14,128 nt of DNA from IOR16 sp034927775 (GTDB lineage: Bacteria > Bacillota > Clostridia > Peptostreptococcales > Anaerovoracaceae), in assembly GCA_034927775.1 (NCBI GenBank), contig JAYFPL010000201.1:1-14128 (forward strand), given 5' to 3'. The position numbers and the translations under genes are program-made. Position 1 is the stretch's first letter, and every line of letters starts with the position of its first letter. Shown here in pieces: positions 1-7,512 of this stretch. The notes under the pieces are model-generated. The model saw only the letters and a program-made list of their open reading frames with translations, was not told the origin of the DNA and ran no database searches.

Positions 1-27
1 CAAAAGAACTAAGAGTTTATTAATTAT

Positions 28-65
28 AAAAAAATAGTAAAGGAGCAGATATTTCTATCTGCTCC
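28..65 (-). terminator. Intrinsic terminator of the YfcC-type carrier gene
   Basis: A perfect 9-bp stem, GGAGCAGAT at 42-50 and ATCTGCTCC at 57-65, encloses a 6-nt loop. On the minus strand it is followed by a U-rich tract from the A-run at 28-34. It lies about 20 bp past the carrier stop codon and should end that transcript. Confidence 0.88.
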
Positions 66-83
66 AGAGTTCATTCACACGAA

Positions 84-1481
84 TTAAGAATAATTAATCA
101 TAGTAGAAATTACAATTAAAATTACTTGAAGTATCAACATCATGAAGAAAAGTGGTCCCATAAATCGATACCATTTTTCTACTGGGATTCCCATCAAACC
201 ACATTCCAATGCAACAGAAGTTGGCCAGAATAAGTTTGAAAATCCATCACCAAATTGGAATGCCAGTACTGCAATCTGACGATTCATTCCGATTGCATCT
301 GCCAAAGGAACCATAATCGGCATTGATACGGCAGCCTGACCCGAACCGGATGGAATGAAAAAGTTTATTAAATTTTGAACTGCAACCATTCCCACTGCTG
401 CAATGCTGCTTCCAACATTGGTTAATGTTCCGGCCATATAATATACAACCGTATCAATAATGTTTCCTTCTGTCATTACAATTGTAAGTGATCTTGCAAT
501 ACCAACAACCAACGCACCAAAAATAACTTCTGCTACCGCTTCTACAAAGAATCCTGCAATTTTGCTAAATCCATAGCCACCGATTAGTCCAACAATAATC
601 ATCATTGTCACAAATAATGCGGATAATTCACTCAAGTACCAGCCAAGCTGACTCGTTCCATACACTAAGATTCCAATCGTAACCATAAATAATAACATGA
701 TAATTTTATGTTTTGCTGTAAAAGGCAGAGCTTCCATCTTTTCACGAGTCATACTTCCGCCTGTATTAAACTTCACATCACGCACAAGAGATAAACTTGG
801 ATCTTTTTTTACACGATGTGCATATCTCATTAAATACCAAATAACAAGACTTTCAAATAGTACAAAACAAATGATTCTAAACACTACACCGGAGCCAATC
901 GGTAATTCTGCGATTCCCTGAGCAATACCTATTGTAAATGGATTTAATGTAGCTGCTGCAAATCCGGTAGCCGTACCTAAAACAACAGCTGCTCCGCCAA
1001 CTAATCCATCATAGCCTAATGCAATGGCAATGCCGATAAATGCCGGTAATAAACCATATACTTCTTCATACATCCCAAATGTTGATCCACAAATTCCAAA
1101 TAGAATCATAAAGGCAGGAAAAATTAGTACTTCAGAACCCCTTAGTTTTCTGACCAAAGCTCCCATTGAACCATAGAATGCACCGGTTTGTATCAGCATA
1201 TATACAAATCCGTACGCAAAGAAAATAAAAAAGATTATATCTGCCGCATCGACAAGCCCATCACCAAGTGCCATCACCATACCAAAAGGACTTACCGGTG
1301 TTTGCTCAACAAAGTGAAATGAGTCCTGTACTACAAGGGTTCTTCCTGTTAGCGGATCCTCCATTCTATCATACGAACCAGCAGGAATAATGTAAGTTAA
1401 AATGGTCACAATAACAAGAATAATTCCGATTATCACATACGTATGTGGTACCTTAAATTGTTTTTTCTTCGTGGTTTCCAT
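84..1481 (-). CDS. YfcC/DcuC-type membrane carrier (C4-dicarboxylate anaerobic carrier superfamily)
   Basis: A 465-residue polytopic membrane protein of the YfcC family, whose members are annotated as carriers of dicarboxylates, basic amino acids or peptides; the substrate here is not known. After a Lys-rich N-terminus there are about ten to twelve hydrophobic segments, the first at about residues 13-33. Two conserved re-entrant regions stand out: GTATGFAAATLNPF (169-182) and NFFIPSGSGQA (373-383), followed by GDGFSNLFWPTS (411-422). GAGGAG lies about 7 nt before the ATG, which supports the start. A near-perfect sigma-54 promoter lies 52-66 bp upstream. Its neighbours are two M20D amidohydrolases and a sigma-54 activator, so it probably imports the compound they split, or exports a product. 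By analogy AbgT plays this role in E. coli, but this carrier belongs to a different family. Confidence 0.85.
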   Translation of the reverse strand: METTKKKQFKVPHTYVIIGIILVIVTILTYIIPAGSYDRMEDPLTGRTLVVQDSFHFVEQTPVSPFGMVMALGDGLVDAADIIFFIFFAYGFVYMLIQTGAFYGSMGALVRKLRGSEVLIFPAFMILFGICGSTFGMYEEVYGLLPAFIGIAIALGYDGLVGGAAVVLGTATGFAAATLNPFTIGIAQGIAELPIGSGVVFRIICFVLFESLVIWYLMRYAHRVKKDPSLSLVRDVKFNTGGSMTREKMEALPFTAKHKIIMLLFMVTIGILVYGTSQLGWYLSELSALFVTMMIIVGLIGGYGFSKIAGFFVEAVAEVIFGALVVGIARSLTIVMTEGNIIDTVVYYMAGTLTNVGSSIAAVGMVAVQNLINFFIPSGSGQAAVSMPIMVPLADAIGMNRQIAVLAFQFGDGFSNLFWPTSVALECGLMGIPVEKWYRFMGPLFFMMLILQVILIVISTMINYS

Positions 1482-1532
1482 ATCTGTCTCCTCTCATAAT
1501 AAGCAATAGCAATGACTTACCCTTATATAATT

Positions 1533-1547
1533 GCAAATCACATGCCA
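1533..1547 (-). promoter_or_regulatory. Sigma-54 (-24/-12) promoter of the carrier gene
   Basis: Read on the minus strand the site is TGGCATGTGATTTGC. The consensus is TGGCACG-N4-TTGC; this differs only at the sixth base and has the required 10-nt spacing between GG (-24) and GC (-12). The expected start is near 1521, giving a leader of about 40 nt before the ATG at 1481. The sequence matches 13 of 15 bases with the site in front of the first hydrolase at 3011-3025, and an apparent sigma-54 activator gene lies in the same locus. Confidence 0.85.
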
Positions 1548-1581
1548 TTTTTAGAATTTTCATACAATGGATTTTAGGCCT

Positions 1582-1618
1582 TAAATTTAAACGTTCTTAT
1601 TTAAATATTTTAAATTTA
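1582..1618. repeat. AT-rich inverted repeat between enhancer site and promoter
   Basis: TAAATTTAAA (1582-1591) is repeated inverted as TTTAAATTTA (1609-1618). It lies between the putative activator-binding palindrome at 1682-1695 and the sigma-54 promoter at 1533-1547. It could be a bendable stretch that helps loop formation, or simply AT-rich sequence; nothing further supports a role. Confidence 0.35.
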
Positions 1619-1679
1619 CTGTTAAGAATAAGTTATTACATACTTAGTTCAGTTAAAATCAACTTGCCAAATAACTTAC

Positions 1680-1708
1680 TAAGTCAATTTTGACAATACA
1701 TTAAGTCA
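1680..1708. promoter_or_regulatory. Putative upstream activator-binding sites for the sigma-54 regulator
   Basis: The palindrome AGTCA-N4-TGACA is at 1682-1695. The heptamer TAAGTCA occurs at 1680-1686 and again at 1702-1708, 22 bp apart, which places both on the same DNA face. The palindrome is about 135 bp upstream of the -24 element of the carrier promoter, a normal distance for an enhancer site. The same inverted motif, AGTCA-N4-TGACT, lies in the activator's own promoter at 4380-4393. Assigning it to this activator is inference. Confidence 0.55.
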
Positions 1709-1727
1709 AACTAAAAAATATATAATA

Positions 1728-1758
1728 AAAAACTCTCAGTTGATTGCTGAGAGTTTTT
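1728..1758. terminator. Bidirectional terminator after the first M20D hydrolase
   Basis: AAAAACTCTCAG (1728-1739) and CTGAGAGTTTTT (1747-1758) form a perfect 12-bp stem with a 7-nt loop, flanked by A- and T-tracts on both sides. It lies 13 bp beyond the stop codon of the hydrolase gene and insulates it from the carrier's regulatory region. Confidence 0.88.
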
Positions 1759-1771
1759 AACTTTCGACTTT

Positions 1772-2971
1772 TTATCTATTCTTAATTACTTCTAACTCTA
1801 ACTTTGCCTGCTTAACAAGTTGTGGGTTCTCATATAAATCAAATGCAATTCCTACAAGAGCATTTATAACTTGATGTATCCGCTTATGTGCAAGATCCGA
1901 ATCTGCATATTCTAATGCTTGACGGTCATGAACACAAAATTGAACCTCGTTCATACCAATTTCCATATAGAGCGTTGGACATAAATAACTAACATTTCCA
2001 ATATCCGTAGACCCCGGTAAGATATCTTCGTCTCTGTGAACCTTGTCAATTCCATTATCCAACAAATTTTTTTCAGCTATTTTATTCAAACTAGGAATAC
2101 TTATAAGGTCATCTAAGGACGGTTCAGGCATAACAATTTTATATTGACAACCAGTCATAATTGCAGCACCTTTAACACAATTTTTCACTTTTTCTGTAAT
2201 AGAGTTTAGTACAGTTCTTCTTTTAGCCCTGACAAAAAATTTACAAGCAGCATGTTCCGGAACAACATTGGCTGCACTGCCTCCATCTGTTATTATTCCA
2301 TGAATTCTAACATCAGAAGGAACATGTTGTCTTAATGCATTGATCCCTGCGAAAGTAAGTTGGACTGCATCTAACGCATTGATTCCATCATGCGGAAATT
2401 GTGCAGCATGTGCCGCTTTTCCGGTAAAGTAAAATTCTAATGAATCCAATGCAAGTGCACCAGGATTTATTTCGGTTGATTCTTCCAGGTGTGCTTGCAT
2501 TACAATATCAATATCATGAAATCCACCTCGGTTTATCATACCAACTTTAGCATTATAAGATTCTTCTGCAGGCGTTCCAATCAAAACAATTCTGCCATTA
2601 AATTGATCGCACATTCTGCCTAATACAATTGCAGCACCCGCCGATGTCGCTGCAATCCAATTATGTCCGCATGCATGCCCTGGCTCTCCATTTTCTCCAT
2701 AGCCCGGAAGTGCATCGTATTCTGCCAAAAGTGCAATAGTAGGTCCTGTTCCTTTTCCTTTTTCAGCTCGAAAACCGGTTTTTTCCCCAGCATATGGATA
2801 AGTGACTTTAAAGCCTTCCTTCTTCATTATATCAACTAGATATTCTGCACTCTTGTACTCTTCTCCACCCAATTCAGGATTTTGAAAAATAAAGGTAGAA
2901 ATCGCTTCAATTTTGTTGGCAAGTTCTGCTTCCATTTTTGCTGCAACAGTCTTTTTATTATAGTCACTCAT
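1772..2971 (-). CDS. M20D family amidohydrolase / metallopeptidase (AbgB-like), intact active site
   Basis: A 399-residue cytoplasmic zinc or manganese hydrolase of the M20D subfamily, which splits amide bonds in N-acyl amino acids, p-aminobenzoyl-glutamate-type compounds and short peptides. The catalytic set is complete: GHACGH with Cys101 and His103, the PAEE motif with catalytic-base Glu136 and metal ligand Glu137, His161 in AHLEE, and His348 in VHDR. The lid/dimerisation domain covers roughly residues 175-285. No signal peptide is present. GAGG precedes the ATG by about 10 nt. A sigma-54 promoter lies 40-54 bp upstream and a strong terminator follows, so it can be transcribed alone under the activator. 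The neighbouring paralogue has the same numbering but lacks Glu136. The substrate is not predictable; a carrier in the same regulon suggests an imported amide. Confidence 0.9.
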   Translation of the reverse strand: MSDYNKKTVAAKMEAELANKIEAISTFIFQNPELGGEEYKSAEYLVDIMKKEGFKVTYPYAGEKTGFRAEKGKGTGPTIALLAEYDALPGYGENGEPGHACGHNWIAATSAGAAIVLGRMCDQFNGRIVLIGTPAEESYNAKVGMINRGGFHDIDIVMQAHLEESTEINPGALALDSLEFYFTGKAAHAAQFPHDGINALDAVQLTFAGINALRQHVPSDVRIHGIITDGGSAANVVPEHAACKFFVRAKRRTVLNSITEKVKNCVKGAAIMTGCQYKIVMPEPSLDDLISIPSLNKIAEKNLLDNGIDKVHRDEDILPGSTDIGNVSYLCPTLYMEIGMNEVQFCVHDRQALEYADSDLAHKRIHQVINALVGIAFDLYENPQLVKQAKLELEVIKNR

Positions 2972-3010
2972 ATATTAATGTCCTCACTTTCTTTTTTTAA
3001 CTATAATATA

Positions 3011-3025
3011 GCAATTAACATGCCA
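3011..3025 (-). promoter_or_regulatory. Sigma-54 (-24/-12) promoter of the first M20D hydrolase
   Basis: On the minus strand the site reads TGGCATGTTAATTGC, with TGG at -24 and GC at -12 in correct spacing. Only two bases differ from the carrier promoter at 1533-1547. The expected start is near 3000, about 28 nt before the ATG. It lies in the 98-bp gap between the two hydrolase genes, in which I see no terminator, so read-through from the upstream paralogue is also possible. Confidence 0.85.
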
Positions 3026-3069
3026 ACTAATTTGAATATTTTAATCTACCTATGAAAAATTCCAACCAT

Positions 3070-4275
3070 TTACTGACTCATTGTTTTTCTATGAGATATC
3101 TTAATCTCCTCTAACAATTTCGGATTATTAAACAATTCAATTGACAATCCACAAATAATTCGTACAACTTGGTGTAATCTGCGATTTGAATACTTTGAGT
3201 TTACATATTTCATTGCTGTATTATCATGAATACGAAATTCTCCATCGGGAGCCAAATCAAACTCCATATATAAAGTAGGACAAATATGACTTACGTTTCC
3301 TATATCCGTTGAAGGGAATGTGGATGCTAAGTCATATTCTTCAGAGGGGATGATATCCTCTAATTTTAGATAAGATTTTGCTAATTCTTGTAAAACTTTA
3401 TTATTAATAATATTGTCTAGTGAATTCTCAAAATATTGATAGCTCATTTCCGAACCGGTCATCAAGGCTGCACCTTCTGCACATTGTATAATTCTTGGCT
3501 TAATTGTATCTAAATATTTTCTGTCTTTCGCTCTTAAATAGAACTTACAGGCTGCATGCTCCGGAACAATACTCGGCGCTTCCCCACCATCAGAAATAAT
3601 TCCATGAAGATTGACTCCTGCCTTAAAATAATTTTTCAAAGCATTAATACCAGCAAAAGTAAATTGAACCGCATCTAAAGCATTAATTCCCTCTTCCGGA
3701 TAAACAGCTGCATGTGTCGCTCTTCCTTTAAAAGAAAATTCAATGGCATCCAATGCAAAACTTTGGCAAGATACACTAGTATATTTTTCTAAATGAGGCT
3801 GAATTACAATGTCAACATCATCAAATACATGTTGGTTAATAAAATCAACTTTAGATCCATAGTTTTCCATACCAGGTGTTCCAATTAATTGCACTTTTCC
3901 TTTGAATTCATCCTTTAAGAATGATAATACGATAGCCGCACCCAAAGAAACTGCTGTAATCCAATTATGGCCGCACGCATGTCCCGGTCCATTATCGGGA
4001 CCAAATCCGGGCAATGCATCATATTCAGCAATCAAAGCAATCTTAGGCCCATCTCCATTATCAAACTCAGCTAAAAAACCTGTATCAAAACCACAAAATG
4101 GTTTTATAACGGTAAATCCATAATCCTTTATTACATCACAAATCACCTTAGCCGCAATGTATTCTTCCATTCCCAATTCAGGATTTTTATATAAAAAATT
4201 ACTCATATATTCCAATTTGCCTGAAAGTTCTTTTTCAACATGTTCTATTTTTAACAAAATACTTTTGTCAATCAT
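3070..4275 (-). CDS. M20D amidohydrolase paralogue lacking the catalytic-base glutamate
   Basis: A 401-residue M20D protein that aligns with its downstream neighbour almost without gaps through the first 300 residues. Metal-ligand residues are kept: Cys101 and His103 (GHACGH), Glu137, His161 (PHLEK) and His350 (IHDN). The PAEE motif has become PGME, so position 136, the general base in characterised M20D enzymes, is Met (codon ATG, more than one base change from GAA). From family knowledge this should abolish or strongly reduce hydrolysis while allowing metal and ligand binding. It may be a regulatory or structural partner of the intact paralogue, as AbgA and AbgB pair in E. coli, or an enzyme with altered chemistry. 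AGGAGG lies 5 nt before the ATG. The gene is divergent from the activator, with a sigma-70-like promoter. Confidence 0.88.
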   Translation of the reverse strand: MIDKSILLKIEHVEKELSGKLEYMSNFLYKNPELGMEEYIAAKVICDVIKDYGFTVIKPFCGFDTGFLAEFDNGDGPKIALIAEYDALPGFGPDNGPGHACGHNWITAVSLGAAIVLSFLKDEFKGKVQLIGTPGMENYGSKVDFINQHVFDDVDIVIQPHLEKYTSVSCQSFALDAIEFSFKGRATHAAVYPEEGINALDAVQFTFAGINALKNYFKAGVNLHGIISDGGEAPSIVPEHAACKFYLRAKDRKYLDTIKPRIIQCAEGAALMTGSEMSYQYFENSLDNIINNKVLQELAKSYLKLEDIIPSEEYDLASTFPSTDIGNVSHICPTLYMEFDLAPDGEFRIHDNTAMKYVNSKYSNRRLHQVVRIICGLSIELFNNPKLLEEIKISHRKTMSQ

Positions 4276-4324
4276 ACCTGCCTCCTAATTTTATCCCTCC
4301 TAATTAGTGCCTTCTATGCAATTT

Positions 4325-4353
4325 ATTATACATTTTTTTTGAAGATATGCAAA
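4325..4353 (-). promoter_or_regulatory. Sigma-70-like promoter of the second M20D gene
   Basis: On the minus strand a perfect TATAAT (-10) lies at 4325-4330. An upstream TTTGCA at 4348-4353 (4 of 6 matches to TTGACA) is spaced 17 bp from it. No -24/-12 site is visible in this intergenic region, unlike in front of the other two structural genes, so basal housekeeping expression is inferred. Confidence 0.55.
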
Positions 4354-4370
4354 ATAAACTGAAATTTTTC

Positions 4371-4399
4371 ATGACTATCAGTCAAAAATGACTTATAAT
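4371..4399 (+). promoter_or_regulatory. Sigma-70-like promoter of the activator gene with embedded operator
   Basis: ATGACT (-35, 4371-4376) and TATAAT (-10, 4394-4399) are separated by exactly 17 bp. The spacer contains the palindrome AGTCA-N4-TGACT at 4380-4393, and the -35 itself supplies another TGACT half-site. A protein bound here would block RNA polymerase, so negative autoregulation by the encoded protein is likely. Confidence 0.6.
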
Positions 4400-4441
4400 A
4401 ATATTACTTAAACTATACACTAAATTAAAAGGAGCACAATT

Positions 4442-5908
4442 ATGTATCACAATGAATTGTTTCCAAATAATTTTAATCATATTTGGGATTATTTAATGGA
4501 TGGTATTTTACTTTTAAATAACAATGGTGAAATCATTTTTTATAATAAATCATTATTGCATCTTTATAAGTTATCCAAATCGGAAATGAATGCAAAAAAA
4601 ACTAAAGATTTATTAGAAAATCATGATATGAATCATTCTTTTTTTGAACTTGCTCTAAAAGCAAAGAAACAAGTGACTTATGAACAAACATTAAAAAATC
4701 AAAAAATGATAATTACTACTCTAACTCCTATTTTGGATTCAAACGATATAGTAACGCTTATCATTGCGCATTGCAGAGATTTCGATGATTTAAAGTTTTA
4801 TGCACCAAACAGTTCACTTTTTAATCTCCCTATTCCACCACAACAAAAAAAGAATAAGCCTCAAGTTCTTTCTACTCTTGCTGATTTTAAAAGTGCAGCA
4901 ATGCAAAATATCTACCGACTTGCGGATAATATGGCTTCAAAAAATATCAATATTCTTATATTAGGCAGTTCCGGTACCGGTAAATCACAACTTGCTCAGC
5001 GTATCCATCAAAACAGTCCAAGAAAAGAAGGCCCATTTGTAACCATAAATTGTTCTACCATACCAGAAAATTTAATTGAATCAGAGCTATTTGGATATGT
5101 TAAAGGAGCGTTTAGTGGTGCTTTAAACACTGGAAAGAAAGGTCTTGTAGAAATTGCAAATGGAGGAACCTTATTTTTGGATGAAATTGGAGAGCTTCCT
5201 TTTCCATTACAGTCAAAATTACTTCAATTGGTTCAGGACAAAACATATCTGCCAATAGGAGGTGTGCATCCAAAACAAGTTGATACAAGAATTGTAGCTG
5301 CTACAAACAAAGACATCTTGTCATTGATTTCACAAGGAACCTTTCGAGAAGATCTTTATTACCGTTTGGCTGTTGTTACAATTTTGATGCCGTCATTGGC
5401 TGAACGTACAGAGGACATCCTTTTATTAATTCGTCATTTTTCAAATATTTTTAACCTTAAGCATGATACAAATGTCATTTTTTCCAAGGATACCATTGAA
5501 ATATTATGTCATTATTCTTGGCCTGGAAACATTCGAGAATTAGAGCATTTGATTGAATTTCTAATACTGAATAGTCAAGATAAATATATCACTCCAAATA
5601 TGTTGCCAAGTAATATTTATACTGATTCTTTGAAAACTCAGAATCCTATAAATACATTAACAGAAGAAATCTTAGTGAATCAAAATAATCAGGATGATAG
5701 GGGCACTTTTAAGGAAGATGCTTCAACAAAATTATTCTCAAGCCTTTCCGATGTAGAAAGTTTTGAAGCCTTCTTAGAAGCACAGGAAGAACGTTTAATT
5801 AACGCATTATATCCTTACTATAATACTTCCTACAAGCTAGCTTCAAGATTAAAAATCTCACAATCAAAAGCTAGCAGACTAATCCGTAAATATGTAAAAA
5901 ATATATAA
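4442..5908 (+). CDS. Sigma-54-dependent transcriptional activator (PAS, AAA+, C-terminal HTH)
   Basis: A 488-residue enhancer-binding protein. An N-terminal PAS-type sensor covers about residues 10-125. The AAA+ domain (about 150-385) has Walker A GSSGTGKS (175-182), the sigma-54 contact loop GAFSGA (222-227, a variant of GAFTGA), Walker B TLFLDE (243-248), the FREDLYYRL arginine region (301-309) and WPGNIREL (360-367). A linker leads to a helix-turn-helix at about 463-484 (LASRLKISQSKASRLIRKY), of the TyrR/RocR-like kind. There is no receiver domain, so a small ligand rather than phosphorylation probably controls it through PAS. AAAGGAG precedes the ATG at good spacing. Its likely targets are the two -24/-12 promoters in this locus. 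No clear terminator is seen in the short convergent gap at 5909-5931. Confidence 0.93.
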   Translation: MYHNELFPNNFNHIWDYLMDGILLLNNNGEIIFYNKSLLHLYKLSKSEMNAKKTKDLLENHDMNHSFFELALKAKKQVTYEQTLKNQKMIITTLTPILDSNDIVTLIIAHCRDFDDLKFYAPNSSLFNLPIPPQQKKNKPQVLSTLADFKSAAMQNIYRLADNMASKNINILILGSSGTGKSQLAQRIHQNSPRKEGPFVTINCSTIPENLIESELFGYVKGAFSGALNTGKKGLVEIANGGTLFLDEIGELPFPLQSKLLQLVQDKTYLPIGGVHPKQVDTRIVAATNKDILSLISQGTFREDLYYRLAVVTILMPSLAERTEDILLLIRHFSNIFNLKHDTNVIFSKDTIEILCHYSWPGNIRELEHLIEFLILNSQDKYITPNMLPSNIYTDSLKTQNPINTLTEEILVNQNNQDDRGTFKEDASTKLFSSLSDVESFEAFLEAQEERLINALYPYYNTSYKLASRLKISQSKASRLIRKYVKNI

Positions 5909-5931
5909 TAATATAATAGAAGTTAATATTC

Positions 5932-6717
5932 CTATATAAAAATATCTTCGTTTAACATTTTTAGAATATTACTTTTTAAATTTGTGAATTCATGATTTGT
6001 AAAGATGGAAACAGGTCTTGGTTTTTTAAAAGGCACTTTGATTTCTTGAACGATTTTTCCGGGTAATCTGCTCATGATATATACCCTGTCTGCCAGTATC
6101 AATGCTTCCTCGACATCATGAGTAACAAATAAAATTGTAGACTTAACTTTAGAAGAAATTGACAATAAAAGTTGCTGCATTGCAATTCTTGTCTGTGCAT
6201 CCAATGCTCCAAATGGCTCATCCATAAGGAGCATATCCGGTCTTAATACAAGAACTCTGGCTAATGCAACCCTCTGCTGCATTCCACCGGATAATTGATT
6301 CGGGTAATAGTTTTCAAATCCTACCAATCCGACTAAGTGTATGTATATTTCACATTCTTTCTCTATTGTTTTTTTTTCTTCTTTCTTTAATTTAAGTCCA
6401 TATGCAATGTTCTCTTTCACCGTCAACCACGGGAAAAGCGCCCCTGACTGGAAAACAACGCCTCTTTGTGGTGAGGGCATTGAAATTGGCTTCCCTCTAA
6501 ATAATACAGTTCCCTGATCTTGCTTATCAAAACCTGCAACAATGTTTAGGAGAGTCGATTTTCCACAACCACTTGGCCCCAAAAGTCCAATCACTTCTCC
6601 TTTATTAATTTGCATTGAAAATTCTTCTAAAACTTTTAATTTACAGTTACAGTTTTCTGAATTTAAATAAAAATATTTTTCAATCTTATCTATGATTAAT
6701 TCTTTTTTATTATCCAT
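5932..6717 (-). CDS. ABC transporter ATPase (NrtD/SsuB/TauB-type)
   Basis: A 261-residue nucleotide-binding subunit of an importer for small anions or precursors. Visible motifs are Walker A GPSGCGKS (47-54), Q-loop Gln90, signature LSGGMQQ (142-148), Walker B LLMDE (163-167) with D-loop ALD, and switch His200. FQSGALFPWLTVKEN is typical of the nitrate/sulfonate/taurine branch. A short Cys-containing insertion (residues 20-27, NSENCNCK) near the N-terminus is unusual. The ATG overlaps the permease stop by 8 nt, showing translational coupling, and AAAGGA lies upstream. This is the last gene of the operon. Confidence 0.92.
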   Translation of the reverse strand: MDNKKELIIDKIEKYFYLNSENCNCKLKVLEEFSMQINKGEVIGLLGPSGCGKSTLLNIVAGFDKQDQGTVLFRGKPISMPSPQRGVVFQSGALFPWLTVKENIAYGLKLKKEEKKTIEKECEIYIHLVGLVGFENYYPNQLSGGMQQRVALARVLVLRPDMLLMDEPFGALDAQTRIAMQQLLLSISSKVKSTILFVTHDVEEALILADRVYIMSRLPGKIVQEIKVPFKKPRPVSIFTNHEFTNLKSNILKMLNEDIFI

Positions 6718-7507
6718 TCTTTTGTCCTTTACTAAAAGGATAAATCATTTGACATCCCTTTATTAATAATAAATCACTGACTCTACCTATGATAGCAATG
6801 CAAATCATAGCAACCGGTATCATTTCTACTTGACCAAGCATTCTTGAATCCATCATAACTGCTCCTAGTCCCTCTGAAACTCCCGTAAGCTCTCCTAATA
6901 CCAAATATGCCCAGGAAACCCCTAGACCTAATCGTAAACCAACTACTAATGGAGGAAATGCATATGGCAATACCACAGTCAAAAATAAAGTTAGCTTACT
7001 TGCCCCAAGCATTCTTCCTGCCCTTATATATAATTCAGGGACTTCTGAGGCGCCGTGGGCTACATTAATGTATATCGGAAAAAAGGCTGCCAACGCAATC
7101 AAAAAGACAGTCGTATTTTCACCAATTCCAAACCAAACCATCGATAACGGTAGCCATCCAATCCCTGGTACTGTTCTCACCATATGAATAAAAGGATCAA
7201 AAATTCGTTTTATAATTTTTAATCTTCCCGTTAAAAACCCGAGCAAAATTCCGAAAAAAGATGCAATACCAAAGCCAAAGAAAACACGAATACAGCTTGC
7301 AATCAAATTTTCTATAAACGTTCCGGAATAAGGAGTAATATGATTTTTTCCAAAAATAAAGTCAATCAATACCTTTATCAATTTTTCAGGACCCGGAAAT
7401 AGATATTCCGGAATCCGGTTGCTTCTAGACATAAAGTACCATAACAGCAGAAGTATAATTGGCAAAATCAACCCTATACCATCGATTTTTTTTGTCAGAT
7501 GTTTCAT
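6710..7507 (-). CDS. ABC transporter permease (SsuC/TauC/ThiX-type)
   Basis: A 265-residue inner-membrane permease with about six hydrophobic segments; the first is at about 10-26. The cytoplasmic coupling (EAA-type) loop is at about 160-181 (YIRAGRMLGASKLTLF...), followed by GLRLGLGVSWAYLVLGEL, the usual sequence of the binding-protein-dependent permease family for sulfonates, nitrate or thiamine precursors. Its start lies 5 bp after the binding-protein stop codon, and the AAGGA ribosome site overlaps the end of that gene. It overlaps the ATPase gene by 8 nt. It should form a homodimer with two ATPase copies. Confidence 0.92.
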   Translation of the reverse strand: MKHLTKKIDGIGLILPIILLLLWYFMSRSNRIPEYLFPGPEKLIKVLIDFIFGKNHITPYSGTFIENLIASCIRVFFGFGIASFFGILLGFLTGRLKIIKRIFDPFIHMVRTVPGIGWLPLSMVWFGIGENTTVFLIALAAFFPIYINVAHGASEVPELYIRAGRMLGASKLTLFLTVVLPYAFPPLVVGLRLGLGVSWAYLVLGELTGVSEGLGAVMMDSRMLGQVEMIPVAMICIAIIGRVSDLLLIKGCQMIYPFSKGQKNG

Positions 7508-7512
7508 CCTTC

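Noticed and set aside
697..921. Plus-strand open frame opposite the carrier gene; similar ones at 3902-4123, 7499-7956, 8717-9162, 11242-11660 and 12727-12927
   Set aside because: All are antisense to well-supported genes with clear family motifs and lack ribosome sites or recognisable protein features.
3071..3080. TGACT near the end of the second hydrolase gene as an activator half-site for the 3011-3025 promoter
   Set aside because: Only a single pentamer without the flanking TA or an inverted partner; expected often by chance.
4276..4330. GGCAC on the minus strand upstream of the second hydrolase as a possible sigma-54 -24 element
   Set aside because: The GC of the -12 element is missing at the right spacing, and the element would overlap the ribosome site region.
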